A stretch of 64,000 nucleotides of DNA from JBPOFM01 sp041391925. GTDB lineage: Bacteria > Bacteroidota > Bacteroidia > Flavobacteriales > Flavobacteriaceae. The notes beneath the pieces are model-generated. The model was not told where the DNA came from, did not search any database, and saw only the letters and a list, made by a program, of their open reading frames with translations. This document shows, one piece after another, positions 17,527 through 26,982 of this stretch. The stretch's first letter is position 1. The number at the start of each line of letters is the position of its first letter. The stretch is taken from the NCBI GenBank assembly GCA_041391925.1, contig JAWKNA010000003.1:372001-436000 (forward strand), written 5' to 3'. The translations under genes and the position numbers were made by a program.

Positions 17527-17595
17527 TAGCCCAAAATAACTACTTTACTTTTGGATTTCGTAAATTATTCAAAAAATATTCTGAACAGTCAATAC

Positions 17596-19131
17596 ATGGT
17601 AACTATCAAAGGCAACTTGGAAATCAATATGTTTTATCAAATTCTTTTTGATGAACAACTTATTCAGATGGATGCAGATACCATGACGACTATTGAAGAA
17701 AGTTTCGAATTCTTAAAATCTTTTTCAGAAAACAAAGTGATTTATGGTGTCAACACAGGGTTTGGGCCGATGGCACAATATAAAATCAAGGATTCGGAAC
17801 GCATCCAAACGCAATATAATTTGATACGCAGTCATGCATCCGGAACTGGAAATGAAATTCCTCCCTTGTATGTGAAAGCTGCAATGATTGCACGTTTAAA
17901 CACATTGTCTTTAGGGAAATCCGGGGTTCATAATTCAGTGATTGAATTACTTACAACGCTTATCAATAAGAACATCACGCCCATAATTTACGAACACGGT
18001 GGTGTAGGGGCTAGTGGCGATTTGGTGCAATTGGCGCATTTGGCTTTGGTGATGATTGGTGAGGGAGAAGTCAATTATAACGGCCAAAAACAACTTACTA
18101 AAGACGTGTTTGAAGAAGAAAATATTCAGCCGATACAGATTGTGCTTCGGGAAGGTTTGGCGCTCATGAATGGTACGTCGGTGATGACAGGTATCGGGAT
18201 TGTGAATGCTTTTTATTCTCGACGTCTCCTCCATTGGATGATTGCTTGCTCATCGGCCATCAATGAAATTGTGCAAGCCTATGATGACCATGTGTCGCTT
18301 GAACTCAATAATACCAAAAAACACAAAGGCCAACGACAAATTGCCGAAATGATGCGTTCGTATCTTAAAGACAGCTCACGCACTCGAAAACGCGAACACC
18401 ATTTATATGCAGATACAAAAGACATTTCCGTCTTTGAGTTCAAAGTGCAGGAGTATTATTCACTGCGTTGTGTACCTCAAATTCTGGGACCAATATTGGA
18501 CACTTTGAATTCCGTTGAAACTATATTAGTTGAAGAAATCAACTCTGCCAATGACAATCCGATTGTGGATGTTGCAAACAAAAACGTCTATCATGGCGGC
18601 AATTTTCATGGCGATTATGTGTCATTAGAGATGGACAAACTAAAATTGGTCGTGACCAAAATGAGCATGCTTGCCGAACGACAACTCAACTATTTATTGA
18701 ATCCAAAACTGAACAATATTCTTCCGCCATTTGCAAATCTCGGCACCTTGGGCATCAATTTTGGCATGCAAGGCGCACAATTTACCGCCACATCAACCAC
18801 TGCTGAAAACCAAATGCTGTCTAACCCGATGTATGTTCATAGCATTCCAAACAACAATGACAATCAGGATGTGGTGAGTATGGGGACGAATGCGGCGCTT
18901 ATCACAAAAAAAGTGATAGAAAATGCCTTTGAAGTGGTAGCCATCGAGCTGATGACCATCGTTCAGGCGATTGATTATTTGGGTTCGAAAGGGACCATGT
19001 CTTTTCAAACTCAAAAGATATATGAAGATATTCGTCAACTGGTTCCAAAGTTTTCTGATGATGTAATCATGTATCCATATGTGAAACAGGTGAAGGACTT
19101 TCTTATTAATAATGAAATTAAAATCGACTGA
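17596..19131 (+). CDS. Aromatic amino-acid ammonia-lyase (HAL/TAL family)
   Basis: A 511-residue MIO-dependent lyase. The Ala-Ser-Gly triad that cyclises to MIO is in GGVGASGDLVQLAH (about residues 139-141), and the catalytic Tyr is in YGVNTGFG. The substrate-selectivity loop reads NLIRSHASGTG. In flexirubin and aryl-polyene clusters such enzymes deaminate tyrosine to 4-coumarate, the starter acid, so tyrosine ammonia-lyase is inferred from context; histidine ammonia-lyase is the alternative. Start: the ATG at 17596 (MVTIKGNLEI) fits the family; a TTG at 17551 would add 15 residues. It opens the operon and its stop overlaps the next ATG. Confidence 0.85.
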   Translation: MVTIKGNLEINMFYQILFDEQLIQMDADTMTTIEESFEFLKSFSENKVIYGVNTGFGPMAQYKIKDSERIQTQYNLIRSHASGTGNEIPPLYVKAAMIARLNTLSLGKSGVHNSVIELLTTLINKNITPIIYEHGGVGASGDLVQLAHLALVMIGEGEVNYNGQKQLTKDVFEEENIQPIQIVLREGLALMNGTSVMTGIGIVNAFYSRRLLHWMIACSSAINEIVQAYDDHVSLELNNTKKHKGQRQIAEMMRSYLKDSSRTRKREHHLYADTKDISVFEFKVQEYYSLRCVPQILGPILDTLNSVETILVEEINSANDNPIVDVANKNVYHGGNFHGDYVSLEMDKLKLVVTKMSMLAERQLNYLLNPKLNNILPPFANLGTLGINFGMQGAQFTATSTTAENQMLSNPMYVHSIPNNNDNQDVVSMGTNAALITKKVIENAFEVVAIELMTIVQAIDYLGSKGTMSFQTQKIYEDIRQLVPKFSDDVIMYPYVKQVKDFLINNEIKID

Positions 19132-19865
19132 TGAAACGAAAATGCGCATTGGTTACAGGTGGTTCAAGAGGTATTGGACGAGCAATTTGCATTCAGCTTG
19201 CGAAGGATTTTGATTATCATATTCTGGTAAATTTCAATTCAAATGAAAAAGAAGCTAACATTACATTGCGAGAAATAAAGCAAAATGGCGGCTCTGGAGA
19301 ACTCATTTCATTTGATGTTACAAATTCTGAACAAGTCACAGCAACATTGGAAAACTGGCAGAAAAACAATGAAACAGCGCTAATTGAAATCCTCATCAAC
19401 AATGCTGGAATCACAAAAGATGGCTTATTCCTCTGGATGAAACCGTCCGAATGGCACGATGTGATTAACGTAAGTCTCCACGGCTTCTTCAACGTCACTA
19501 ACTCTCTAATTAAAAATATGTTGCTCAATAAATATGGACGCATTGTCAACATTGTATCCGTTTCTGGTTCAAAAGGAGTCGCTGGCCAAACCAATTATTC
19601 CGCAGCAAAAGGCGCAGTAATTGCTGCGACCAAATCTTTGGCTCAAGAAGTTGCCAAAAAAAACATCACCGTAAATGCTGTGGCTCCCGGTTTTATTTCA
19701 AGTGATATGACGTCCGATTTTGATGAAAAAGAACTCAAAAAAATGATTCCCATCAATCGTTTTGGCAAACCCGAAGAGGTGGCGCATTTGGTATCATTCT
19801 TGGTGTCAGAAAAAGCGTCCTACATCACGGGCGAAGTCATCAATATCAATGGTGGCATCAGTTAA
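19131..19865 (+). CDS. FabG-type 3-oxoacyl-ACP reductase (ApeQ-like)
   Basis: A 244-residue classical SDR. It has the cofactor motif TGGSRGIGRAI, NNAG, the catalytic Ser in IVSVSGSKG, the Tyr-x3-Lys pair in NYSAAKG, and the C-terminal YITGEVININGG. It should reduce 3-ketoacyl-ACP with NADPH during each polyene extension cycle; the lack of an enoyl reductase in this cluster leaves conjugated double bonds. Its ATG overlaps the ammonia-lyase stop (TGATG), so translation is coupled. Confidence 0.88.
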   Translation: MKRKCALVTGGSRGIGRAICIQLAKDFDYHILVNFNSNEKEANITLREIKQNGGSGELISFDVTNSEQVTATLENWQKNNETALIEILINNAGITKDGLFLWMKPSEWHDVINVSLHGFFNVTNSLIKNMLLNKYGRIVNIVSVSGSKGVAGQTNYSAAKGAVIAATKSLAQEVAKKNITVNAVAPGFISSDMTSDFDEKELKKMIPINRFGKPEEVAHLVSFLVSEKASYITGEVININGGIS

Positions 19866-19941
19866 GGAAAATAACTGTAAATTTACCATTCCAATACATT
19901 AACGAACGGCTTACTTGCATAAGCTCAATTTCAACACATCA

Positions 19942-20820
19942 ATGGCGGAATGGGACGGAAAATCTAGAGGCACCGTTTTTGGATTTAAGGTGTTTATCTT
20001 TTTTATCAAAAACTTCGGCATTCAAGCGGCTTACAACTTGATGCATTTACCTGTTCCTTATTTTTGCCTTTTCTCTCGGAAAAATGTCCGTGGGCTTCGG
20101 TTTTATTTTAAAAAAAGACTTGGATATTCTTGGTTCAAAACAATAGTGAGCATTTATAAAACGTATTATGTTTTTGGTCAGACACTTATTGATAAAATTG
20201 CCATTTCTTCAGGATTACGACAAAATTATACCTACCAATTTGATGGAGAACCCCTTATTCAAGAAGCCCTAGACCTCAATAAAGGCGGCATTCTTATCAG
20301 TGCCCACGTTGGCAATTTTGAGTTGGCTCAATATTTTTTCAAAGGAAGATTGACAACTACTTCTATTAGCATCGTCATCACGGACCAAGACCATCAGCAT
20401 ATAAAGGATTATCTAAATCAATATCTAAAGAAAGATGAGATGCAGTTCATCATTGTCAAAGATGATTTGTCGCATATTTTTGAAATTAATGCCGCTTTGG
20501 CGCAAAATCGGATTATCTGTATTGCGGGTGATAGATATTTGGCCAATACTAAATGTATGGAAGCAGTATTGTTGGGGAAAAAGGCTAAATTCCCCATGGG
20601 ACCATTCCATTTGGGGAGTCGGCTGGATGTTCCTGTATTATTTGTGTGTGTGATGAGGGAGCCCAAAAGACATTATCATCTGTATGCGCGAAGAGTTGTG
20701 GTTAAAAAAAGGAACGCGCAGGACTTACTCGAAAAATATACTCGGAATTTAGAATTGCTAGTGAAACGATATCCACATCAATGGTTTAATTTTTATGACT
20801 TTTGGGAAGATGCCAAATAA
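19942..20820 (+). CDS. LPLAT-family acyltransferase (LpxL/HtrB-like)
   Basis: From the ATG at 19942 (MAEWDGKSRGTVFGFK) the product is 292 residues. The HtrB-type fold shows the His-x4-Glu active site in ISAHVGNFELA, and a later substrate-site segment (IICIAGDRY). In aryl-polyene clusters such acyltransferases move the polyene acyl chain from ACP onto a lipid or sugar in the inner membrane. Here the acceptor is unknown. A TTG at 19915 would add nine residues. It overlaps the next gene by about 11 bp. Confidence 0.82.
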   Translation: MAEWDGKSRGTVFGFKVFIFFIKNFGIQAAYNLMHLPVPYFCLFSRKNVRGLRFYFKKRLGYSWFKTIVSIYKTYYVFGQTLIDKIAISSGLRQNYTYQFDGEPLIQEALDLNKGGILISAHVGNFELAQYFFKGRLTTTSISIVITDQDHQHIKDYLNQYLKKDEMQFIIVKDDLSHIFEINAALAQNRIICIAGDRYLANTKCMEAVLLGKKAKFPMGPFHLGSRLDVPVLFVCVMREPKRHYHLYARRVVVKKRNAQDLLEKYTRNLELLVKRYPHQWFNFYDFWEDAK

Positions 20821-21262
20821 TAATGTATTAAAAAAACCAATTACCGATAAGGAAGCTATCAAACAACTGCTTCCACATCGCAAACCAATGCTCATGGTAG
20901 ATGGTTTGGTCTATTTTGATGGCGAAAAAGCTGTTTCAAATTTTACGGTAGCGATTTCCAATATATTTGTTGACAAAACTCATTTTTCAGAACCTGGATT
21001 GGTAGAACATATGGCACAATCGGCAGCGCTTTTGACGGGTTACAGACATAAAATTCAAAATTTACCCGTCAAAGATGGCTTTATCGCAAGCATCAAAAAT
21101 TTGAAAATTGAACGTCTTCCAAAAGTGAATGATGTCATTGCAACGGAAGTCAAAATTGCTTATGGATTGCCAACGATGAGCATCGTCCACATCACTTCAA
21201 AAACAGATGAAATCGACATTGCTTCCGCTGAAATGACCTTGGTTTTAAGAGAAAACGAATGA
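20810..21262 (+). CDS. Hotdog-fold 3-hydroxyacyl-ACP dehydratase (ApeI/P-like)
   Basis: From the ATG at 20810 (MPNNNVLKKPIT) the protein is about 150 residues. LLPHRKPMLMVDGLV and SEPGLVEHMAQSAALLTGY match the dehydratases of aryl-polyene clusters, where His and Glu do the chemistry. It should dehydrate the 3-hydroxyaryl-polyenoyl-ACP. It overlaps both the acyltransferase and the thioesterase genes, a sign of a tightly coupled operon. Confidence 0.78.
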   Translation: MPNNNVLKKPITDKEAIKQLLPHRKPMLMVDGLVYFDGEKAVSNFTVAISNIFVDKTHFSEPGLVEHMAQSAALLTGYRHKIQNLPVKDGFIASIKNLKIERLPKVNDVIATEVKIAYGLPTMSIVHITSKTDEIDIASAEMTLVLRENE

Positions 21263-21684
21263 ACGAACTGAAACACACACATACAATTACCGTACGATTC
21301 AATGAAGTCGATTCGTTGGGCATTGTTTGGCACGGACATTACATGTCTTATTTTGAAGAGGGTCGTGAAGCCTTTGGAAAAAACTTTGGCATCTCCTATT
21401 TAGACATCAAAGCAAAAGGATTTGCCATTCCCATCGTAAAAACAACCACCGAACATTTGCTCCCCTTAAAATATGGTGACACCGCCACTGTGGAAACGAT
21501 ATTTAAAAATTCGTCCGCCTCAAAACTAATCTTTGATTATGTGATTAAAAATCATAAGAATCAAATCGTTTGCAAAGGCGAAACGGTTCAAGTATTTACA
21601 TCTATAAAAACCGGAGACATGGCTCTAAACACTCCTGAATTTTTTAAAGCCTGGAAATTAAAGCATCGATTGGTGGATGAATAA
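21259..21684 (+). CDS. Acyl-CoA/ACP thioesterase (4HBT/YbgC family)
   Basis: A 141-residue hotdog protein with the 4HBT signature VRFNEVDSLGIVWHGHYMSYFEEGREAF, in which the catalytic Asp is replaced around the EVDSLGIVWHGHY motif in the usual YbgC way. It would hydrolyse an acyl thioester, either to free the polyene acid or to clear stalled ACPs. It overlaps the preceding and following genes by 4 and 8 bp. Confidence 0.82.
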   Translation: MNELKHTHTITVRFNEVDSLGIVWHGHYMSYFEEGREAFGKNFGISYLDIKAKGFAIPIVKTTTEHLLPLKYGDTATVETIFKNSSASKLIFDYVIKNHKNQIVCKGETVQVFTSIKTGDMALNTPEFFKAWKLKHRLVDE

Positions 21685-22825
21685 GGTATATGTGTCATAT
21701 AACAATATCATTTCTTCGCTTGGTTTTAATTCGAAAACGGTTGTGGATGCCATTTCAAAGGGGCAATCTGGTATTAAATTGACTGATGACAAGTCGCTGT
21801 TACAACATCCATTTTACAGTGCAATGATTGATAAGGAGGAACTTGTATCTTCTGCAATGGCATCACATATTTCGGATGATTTTACACGATTGGAAACCAT
21901 GATGTTGTTGTCTTTAAAGAATGTCATCCATCAATCCAACATTCCTTTGGATGACAACGTCGGACTAATCATTTCAACCACCAAAGGGAATATTGATGTC
22001 TTGGAGTCGCATAGTAAATTTCAAAAAGAACGTGCTTATTTAAGTGTTCTTGGCAAAATTATCCAAGATTTTTTTGGATTCAAAAACGAACCGATTATCG
22101 TTTCAAATGCTTGTGTATCTGGACTATTGGCAATTTCCATTGCGAAACGCTACATTCATCAAGGCATTTATAAATATGTTTTTATTGTGAGTGGCGATTT
22201 GGTGTCGGAGTTTGTGCTTTCGGGTTTTAACTCGTTTCAAGCCTTGAGCCCAGAACCTTGCAAACCGTATTCCATTAATCGTTCTGGCATTACTTTGGGA
22301 GAGGCTGCCGCATCCATTTTAATCACTTCAGATGAGAATCATCTTGCAAAAGAATCCGTGGAATTGTTGGGCGAAAGTTCGTGCAACGACGCCAATCACA
22401 TTTCCGGACCTTCCAGAACAGGTGAAGGCCTGTATCGGAGCATTCAAAAAGCTATGGTAGAAGCAAATTTGGATGGCAGCACTATCGATTATATTTCAGC
22501 ACACGGAACCGCCACAGCCTTTAACGATGAAATGGAAGCTATTGCGTTTGACAGATTGCGATTAAACCACATTCCCATTAACAGTCTTAAAGGTTATTTT
22601 GGTCACACATTGGGAGCTTCCGGATTGTTGGAAACTATTATTGGAATGCATTCCTTACACAGGAATACCTTGTTCGCGTCTGCTGGTTTTGATGTGTTGG
22701 GAGTGTCAAAACCTCTCAACGTCATCACAAAAGCCACAAAAAAAGAGTTGAATGTCTTCTTAAAAACGGCTTCAGGATTTGGGGGCTGCAATACCGCAGC
22801 ATTCTTTAAAAAAGTACACACATGA
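21677..22825 (+). CDS. Beta-ketoacyl-ACP synthase (ApeR-like)
   Basis: A 382-residue condensing enzyme. The catalytic Cys is about 146 in VSNACVSGLLA, and the two His motifs are SAHGTATAFND and YFGHTLGASG. All three residues are present, so it should be active. It is shorter and more divergent than the KAS II-like gene at 24740; its position resembles ApeR, the second ketosynthase of aryl-polyene pathways, perhaps used for the first condensation with the aryl starter. It overlaps the thioesterase and methyltransferase genes. Confidence 0.82.
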   Translation: MNKVYVSYNNIISSLGFNSKTVVDAISKGQSGIKLTDDKSLLQHPFYSAMIDKEELVSSAMASHISDDFTRLETMMLLSLKNVIHQSNIPLDDNVGLIISTTKGNIDVLESHSKFQKERAYLSVLGKIIQDFFGFKNEPIIVSNACVSGLLAISIAKRYIHQGIYKYVFIVSGDLVSEFVLSGFNSFQALSPEPCKPYSINRSGITLGEAAASILITSDENHLAKESVELLGESSCNDANHISGPSRTGEGLYRSIQKAMVEANLDGSTIDYISAHGTATAFNDEMEAIAFDRLRLNHIPINSLKGYFGHTLGASGLLETIIGMHSLHRNTLFASAGFDVLGVSKPLNVITKATKKELNVFLKTASGFGGCNTAAFFKKVHT

Positions 22826-23880
22826 CCAAGAAAACAATGCGAGCCGTTGATGCGCTACAAGAAGCACAAAAAATTGCTTTCGCGCCATTTATTTTTCAAA
22901 CGACTGTGTCTTTGCGAAAATTGGGTGTGTTAGATTTGATTTTTAAAGAACGCTCAAAAGGTGGCGTTACCATTCAGGAAATGTCCAAATCACTTTCCAT
23001 AAGCGAATACGGACTTGGCGTGTTACTTGAAATCGCGGAAAGTTATGACATCGTTGAAAAAGCCGAAAATGGAAAGTTTGAATTAACCAAAATCGGATAC
23101 TTTCTACATCATAATAAAACCGTTGAAGTCAACTTGAATTTCACCAATGATGTATGCTACCAAGGCTTGTTTCATCTGAATGATGCCATAAAAACCGGAA
23201 CACCGGAAGGCTTAAAAGAATTGGGGAAATGGGACACAATTTATGATGGCTTGTCACAGTTGACCCCAGAAGTCCAGAAATCATGGTTTGAATTTGACCA
23301 TCATTATTCGGATGGGATTTTTGAGGCAGCCTTACCTCGTGTATTCAAACATCATCCGAAAATGCTATTTGATATTGGTGGAAATACCGGGAAATTCGCT
23401 TTGCAATGTCTTAATTATGACGAAAACGTCACCATCACTATTTTCGATTTGCCAGGACAACTTGAGAAAGCATTGTCCAACATTACAAATGCAGGTTTCG
23501 AACACCGCGTTGTCGGTCACGAAATAAATTGGCTACATAAAAATTTATCCATTCCAACCGGTGCCAACGTGATTTGGATGAGTCAATTTTTGGATTGTTT
23601 TTCCGAAACAGACATCATCAAGATTCTTAAAACGTGTGTGGCTTCCATGGATTCGGAAACGGAACTCATCATTATCGAAACCTTTACGGATAGACAGAAA
23701 TTTGATAATGCTAAATTCGTTCTGGAAGCCACCTCCTTATATTTTACGGTGATGGCAAACGGTAATAGTAAAATGTACAATTCGGTCCTGTTTAAGGAAT
23801 TGGTTGAAAAAGCCGGATTAAACATAGCCGAAGACAATTCTATTGGAGAATTTCACACCATGTTGGTCTGTAAAATATAG
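22822..23880 (+). CDS. SAM-dependent methyltransferase (COMT-like)
   Basis: A 352-residue two-domain O-methyltransferase. An N-terminal winged-helix dimerisation part holds VSLRKLGVLDLIFKE and the ISEYGLGVLLEIAE segment. A Rossmann SAM site LFDIGGNTGKFALQ is near residue 180, with the later NVIWMSQFLDCFSE motif. Aryl-polyene and flexirubin rings are commonly methylated; this enzyme may act on the ring hydroxyl or ring carbon. Its ATG overlaps the ketosynthase stop by 4 bp. Confidence 0.8.
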   Translation: MTKKTMRAVDALQEAQKIAFAPFIFQTTVSLRKLGVLDLIFKERSKGGVTIQEMSKSLSISEYGLGVLLEIAESYDIVEKAENGKFELTKIGYFLHHNKTVEVNLNFTNDVCYQGLFHLNDAIKTGTPEGLKELGKWDTIYDGLSQLTPEVQKSWFEFDHHYSDGIFEAALPRVFKHHPKMLFDIGGNTGKFALQCLNYDENVTITIFDLPGQLEKALSNITNAGFEHRVVGHEINWLHKNLSIPTGANVIWMSQFLDCFSETDIIKILKTCVASMDSETELIIIETFTDRQKFDNAKFVLEATSLYFTVMANGNSKMYNSVLFKELVEKAGLNIAEDNSIGEFHTMLVCKI

Positions 23881-23886
23881 TCGCTC

Positions 23887-24492
23887 TTGAATAAAAATCT
23901 ATATATATCATCCTTTTGCCACATCAAGAACAATACGGTTTCCTTAAATGGAAATTTGCTTTTTTCAAATGATGACAAAACTTTTTCGAGTTTTATAAAA
24001 TCAGCATCCGTTAATTTACATATGGACTATCCGAAATTTTTTAAAATGGATTCTTTAAGCAAATTGGCTTTCTTGGGCGCTGATAGTCTCTTAAAGTTCG
24101 AAGAAAAAGAAGAAGATACCGCAATTCTTCTTTCCAATCGCGCCTCCAGTTTGGATACAGACAGGAAATATCAGGCCTCCATTTCTGACAAAACCAATTA
24201 CTATCCGAGCCCATCGGTGTTCGTTTATACCTTGCCCAATATTTGCATTGGTGAAATCAGCATCAAACATCAATTACATTCAGAAAACTGTTTTTTTGTG
24301 TTCGACCATTTTAATGCAGAACATCTTCATACGAATGCTGAATACCTCATCAATCATCACAAAGCAAAACGTGTGCTGTGTGGTTGGGTCGATTTTGATG
24401 ATAAAAATTACGAAGCTTTCTTATATTTGGTGTCAGAAAATGGTAATATTGCACACACGTCTAATGACATCAAGAAATTATATAATTCGTAA
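23887..24492 (+). CDS. Truncated ketosynthase-like protein of the pigment cluster
   Basis: A 201-residue protein resembling only the N-terminal half of a ketosynthase (TAILLSNRASSLDTDRKY, PSPSVFVYTLPNICIGEIS, then GENCFF-like and LCGWVDFD segments). No catalytic Cys or His motif follows, and the C-terminal thiolase half is missing, so condensation is not expected. Start is taken as TTG 23887, because a stop lies 7 bp upstream and no ATG fits before residue 47. It could be a scaffold or a chain-length partner. Similar proteins recur in flexirubin clusters; their role is unclear to me. Confidence 0.6.
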   Translation: MNKNLYISSFCHIKNNTVSLNGNLLFSNDDKTFSSFIKSASVNLHMDYPKFFKMDSLSKLAFLGADSLLKFEEKEEDTAILLSNRASSLDTDRKYQASISDKTNYYPSPSVFVYTLPNICIGEISIKHQLHSENCFFVFDHFNAEHLHTNAEYLINHHKAKRVLCGWVDFDDKNYEAFLYLVSENGNIAHTSNDIKKLYNS

Positions 24493-24504
24493 TAGTACGC
24501 CAAG

Positions 24505-24762
24505 ATGGTAGAGTTAAAGCAAGAACTGAAGGAAAAAATTATAGCGATATTAAATTTGGAAGACATTTCAGTGTCTGATATTGACGACGATGACGCGCTT
24601 TTTGGTGACGGATTGGGCCTCGACTCCATTGATGCCCTGGAACTGATTGTGATGCTCGACAAAGATTTTGGCATCCAATTGACTGACCCAAAAGAAGGCA
24701 AAGAAGTCTTTAAATCCATTTCCGTTTTAGCAAATTATATTGCCGAGCACAGAAAAAAATAA
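24505..24762 (+). CDS. Acyl carrier protein of the pigment cluster
   Basis: An 85-residue acidic ACP. The phosphopantetheine Ser is residue 41 in the canonical GLDSIDALEL. It carries the growing aryl polyene. It overlaps the next ketosynthase gene by 23 bp. Compared with the ACP at 2673, its D-S-L-type motif is standard. Its PPTase may be the one at 2098, since no other is seen in this window. Confidence 0.9.
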   Translation: MVELKQELKEKIIAILNLEDISVSDIDDDDALFGDGLGLDSIDALELIVMLDKDFGIQLTDPKEGKEVFKSISVLANYIAEHRKK

Positions 24763-25960
24763 GGCCAAAAACCGTGTGGCCATCACTGGAATGGGAATTA
24801 TTTCCGCCATTGGCAACACCCTTGAAGACAACAGAACTTCTTTGTTGTCTTCCACTTCGGGAATTGGAGATTTAACACACATCCACTCAAAACAGGCCGC
24901 CCACATCAAGGTTGGAGAAGTCAAATTGACCAACGACGAGCTCACCACACAGCTCCAACTTCCCAAAGACACTAATTTTACCAGAACAGCACTATTGGGT
25001 TTGATGGCGTCAAAAGAAGCGATTAAAAATGCCACCATTAAAGATATGAATGAGGTTCGAACCGGCTTTATTTCTGCAACCACTGTGGGTGGAATGGATA
25101 AAACTGAAGTTCATTTTAAAGAGTTCCGAACACAATCCGAAACACAAAAATACATTTCGAGCCATCATGCGGGTGACAGCACTCAAAAGATTGCGGATGC
25201 ATTAGGGGTCACCGATTTTGTGACCACTATCAGTACCGCATGTTCCTCTTCGGCGAATGCCATCATGCTCGGCGCACGCTTGATAAAAGCTGGAACATTG
25301 GACCGCGTCATCGTTGGCGGAACGGATGCGTTATCAAAATTTACCATTAATGGGTTCAAAACTTTAATGATTTTATCCGATGAGCGTTGTGCCCCATTTG
25401 ATGCCGATAGAAAAGGGTTAAATTTAGGGGAATCTGCAGCATATTTGGTGTTGGAATCCAATGATATGGCTCTAAAAAATAATAAAAAAGTTCTTGCTTA
25501 TCTATCTGGCTACGGAAATGCCAACGATGCGTTTCACCAAACAGCTTCTTCTGATACTGGAGAAGGTGCATATTTGGCAATGCTTAAAGCTCTGAAATTT
25601 GCCAATTTGGACGCTTCACAAATAGATTACGTAAATGCACATGGCACGGCAACGCCCAATAATGACCTATCGGAAAGCGTAGCTATCCAAAGGGTTTTTG
25701 GAGAAAAAGTTCCAGATTTCAGTTCGACAAAAGTGTTTACAGGTCACACTTTGGCAGCAGCGGGAGCGGTAGAAGCAGTCTTTTGTATTTTGGGACTTCA
25801 GGAACAAATTGTGTTTCCAAATCTGAATTTTAAAACAAGAATTCCTGAAATAGGCTTGGAACCCGTCACAACGTTGAAACAAAAAAAAATACAGCACATT
25901 TTGTCTAATTCGTTCGGATTTGGCGGTAATTGTTCCTCCTTGATATTTTCAAAACCATGA
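24740..25960 (+). CDS. Beta-ketoacyl-ACP synthase II-like (ApeO-like)
   Basis: A 406-residue KAS II-like enzyme with Cys about 168 in STACSSSANAI, and His in NAHGTATPNND and FTGHTLAAAGAVEAV. All active-site residues are present. The start is a TTG at 24740 inside the ACP gene (MPSTEKNKAKNRVAITGMG), the only position that keeps the N-terminal beta strand. It is followed with a 4-bp overlap by a Cys-less homologue, matching the ApeO/ApeC KS-chain-length-factor heterodimer that extends aryl polyenes. Confidence 0.85.
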   Translation: MPSTEKNKAKNRVAITGMGIISAIGNTLEDNRTSLLSSTSGIGDLTHIHSKQAAHIKVGEVKLTNDELTTQLQLPKDTNFTRTALLGLMASKEAIKNATIKDMNEVRTGFISATTVGGMDKTEVHFKEFRTQSETQKYISSHHAGDSTQKIADALGVTDFVTTISTACSSSANAIMLGARLIKAGTLDRVIVGGTDALSKFTINGFKTLMILSDERCAPFDADRKGLNLGESAAYLVLESNDMALKNNKKVLAYLSGYGNANDAFHQTASSDTGEGAYLAMLKALKFANLDASQIDYVNAHGTATPNNDLSESVAIQRVFGEKVPDFSSTKVFTGHTLAAAGAVEAVFCILGLQEQIVFPNLNFKTRIPEIGLEPVTTLKQKKIQHILSNSFGFGGNCSSLIFSKP

Positions 25961-26982
25961 CATCTGTTTATATCCATAGCGCTGTGTCCATTTCAGCTCA
26001 AAACACTTTTGAGTCGGATGCATGGATATCACAATTGACATCAAATTCAGACAAAAAAGCGAAGGCTATTCACCCTGACTATAAAGACTACATTTCATCA
26101 CTGGCATTACGCAGAATGGCAACAGGGGTAAAAATGGGTGTCACAGCAGCCACAAAAGCGCTTAAAAATGCAGAAATTTCAGAGCCTGACGCTATCTTAA
26201 CTGGTACGGGAATGGGTTGTATTGAAGATACCGAAAAATTCCTAAACAATATCATCGCCAATGATGAAGAATTTTTAACGCCAACAGCTTTTATCCAATC
26301 CACGCACAACACGGTTGGAGCGCAAATTGCCTTGGGATTGAATTGCAAAATGTATAACAATACGTATGTGCATGGCGCCTTGTCTTTTGAATCGGCCTTG
26401 ATGGACGCACAACTGTTGATTCAACAATCAGAAGCAAAAAATGTGCTAGTTGGTGGCATCGATGAATTGGGAGCTGAATTTGTGGATTCCGTGCGAATGC
26501 TTGAAGACCAAAATTCTCACGGTATCAAAGTGCCAATCGGTGAAGGCGCTACCTTTTTTGTCATGTCTTCAGAAGCTAAAGAAAATGCCATTGAACTTTT
26601 GGACATACAAAGTTTCAGTCAATTAAAAAAAGAGGAGGTCGCAAAAACATTGAATGATTTTTTAATGGAAAACAATTTGAACCATTCTGATATTGATGCC
26701 CTTGTTTTAGGAAATAATGGTGATGGTTTTGATGATTTTTATGGCACGTTGTCTTCTGAATTTTCACCACATATAACTTCCATTACCTATAAAAAATATA
26801 TTGGTGAATATTTTACGGCTTCGGCTTTTGCTTTGTTTTGGGGATTTAAAATTCTTTCTTCACAACATATCCCAGAAGTTTTACTTCAACATAAAATCTC
26901 AAAATCATCCATAAAAACCATACTTTTATACAATCAGTTTAAAGGTCGCGACCATAGTTTTATCTTGTTGAAATCATGCTGA
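25957..26982 (+). CDS. Cys-less ketosynthase homologue (chain-length-factor-like, ApeC-like)
   Basis: From the ATG at 25957 (MTSVYIHSAVSISAQN) the product is 341 residues. The thiolase fold is recognisable (TGTGMGCIEDTEKF, IQSTHNTVGAQIALGL), but the nucleophile position reads TYVHGALSFE with no Cys, and the His motifs are replaced (LVLGNNGDGFDD). It therefore should be a non-catalytic partner that sets chain length with the preceding ketosynthase, as ApeC does. The ATGA overlap implies coupled 1:1 translation. Confidence 0.75.
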   Translation: MTSVYIHSAVSISAQNTFESDAWISQLTSNSDKKAKAIHPDYKDYISSLALRRMATGVKMGVTAATKALKNAEISEPDAILTGTGMGCIEDTEKFLNNIIANDEEFLTPTAFIQSTHNTVGAQIALGLNCKMYNNTYVHGALSFESALMDAQLLIQQSEAKNVLVGGIDELGAEFVDSVRMLEDQNSHGIKVPIGEGATFFVMSSEAKENAIELLDIQSFSQLKKEEVAKTLNDFLMENNLNHSDIDALVLGNNGDGFDDFYGTLSSEFSPHITSITYKKYIGEYFTASAFALFWGFKILSSQHIPEVLLQHKISKSSIKTILLYNQFKGRDHSFILLKSC

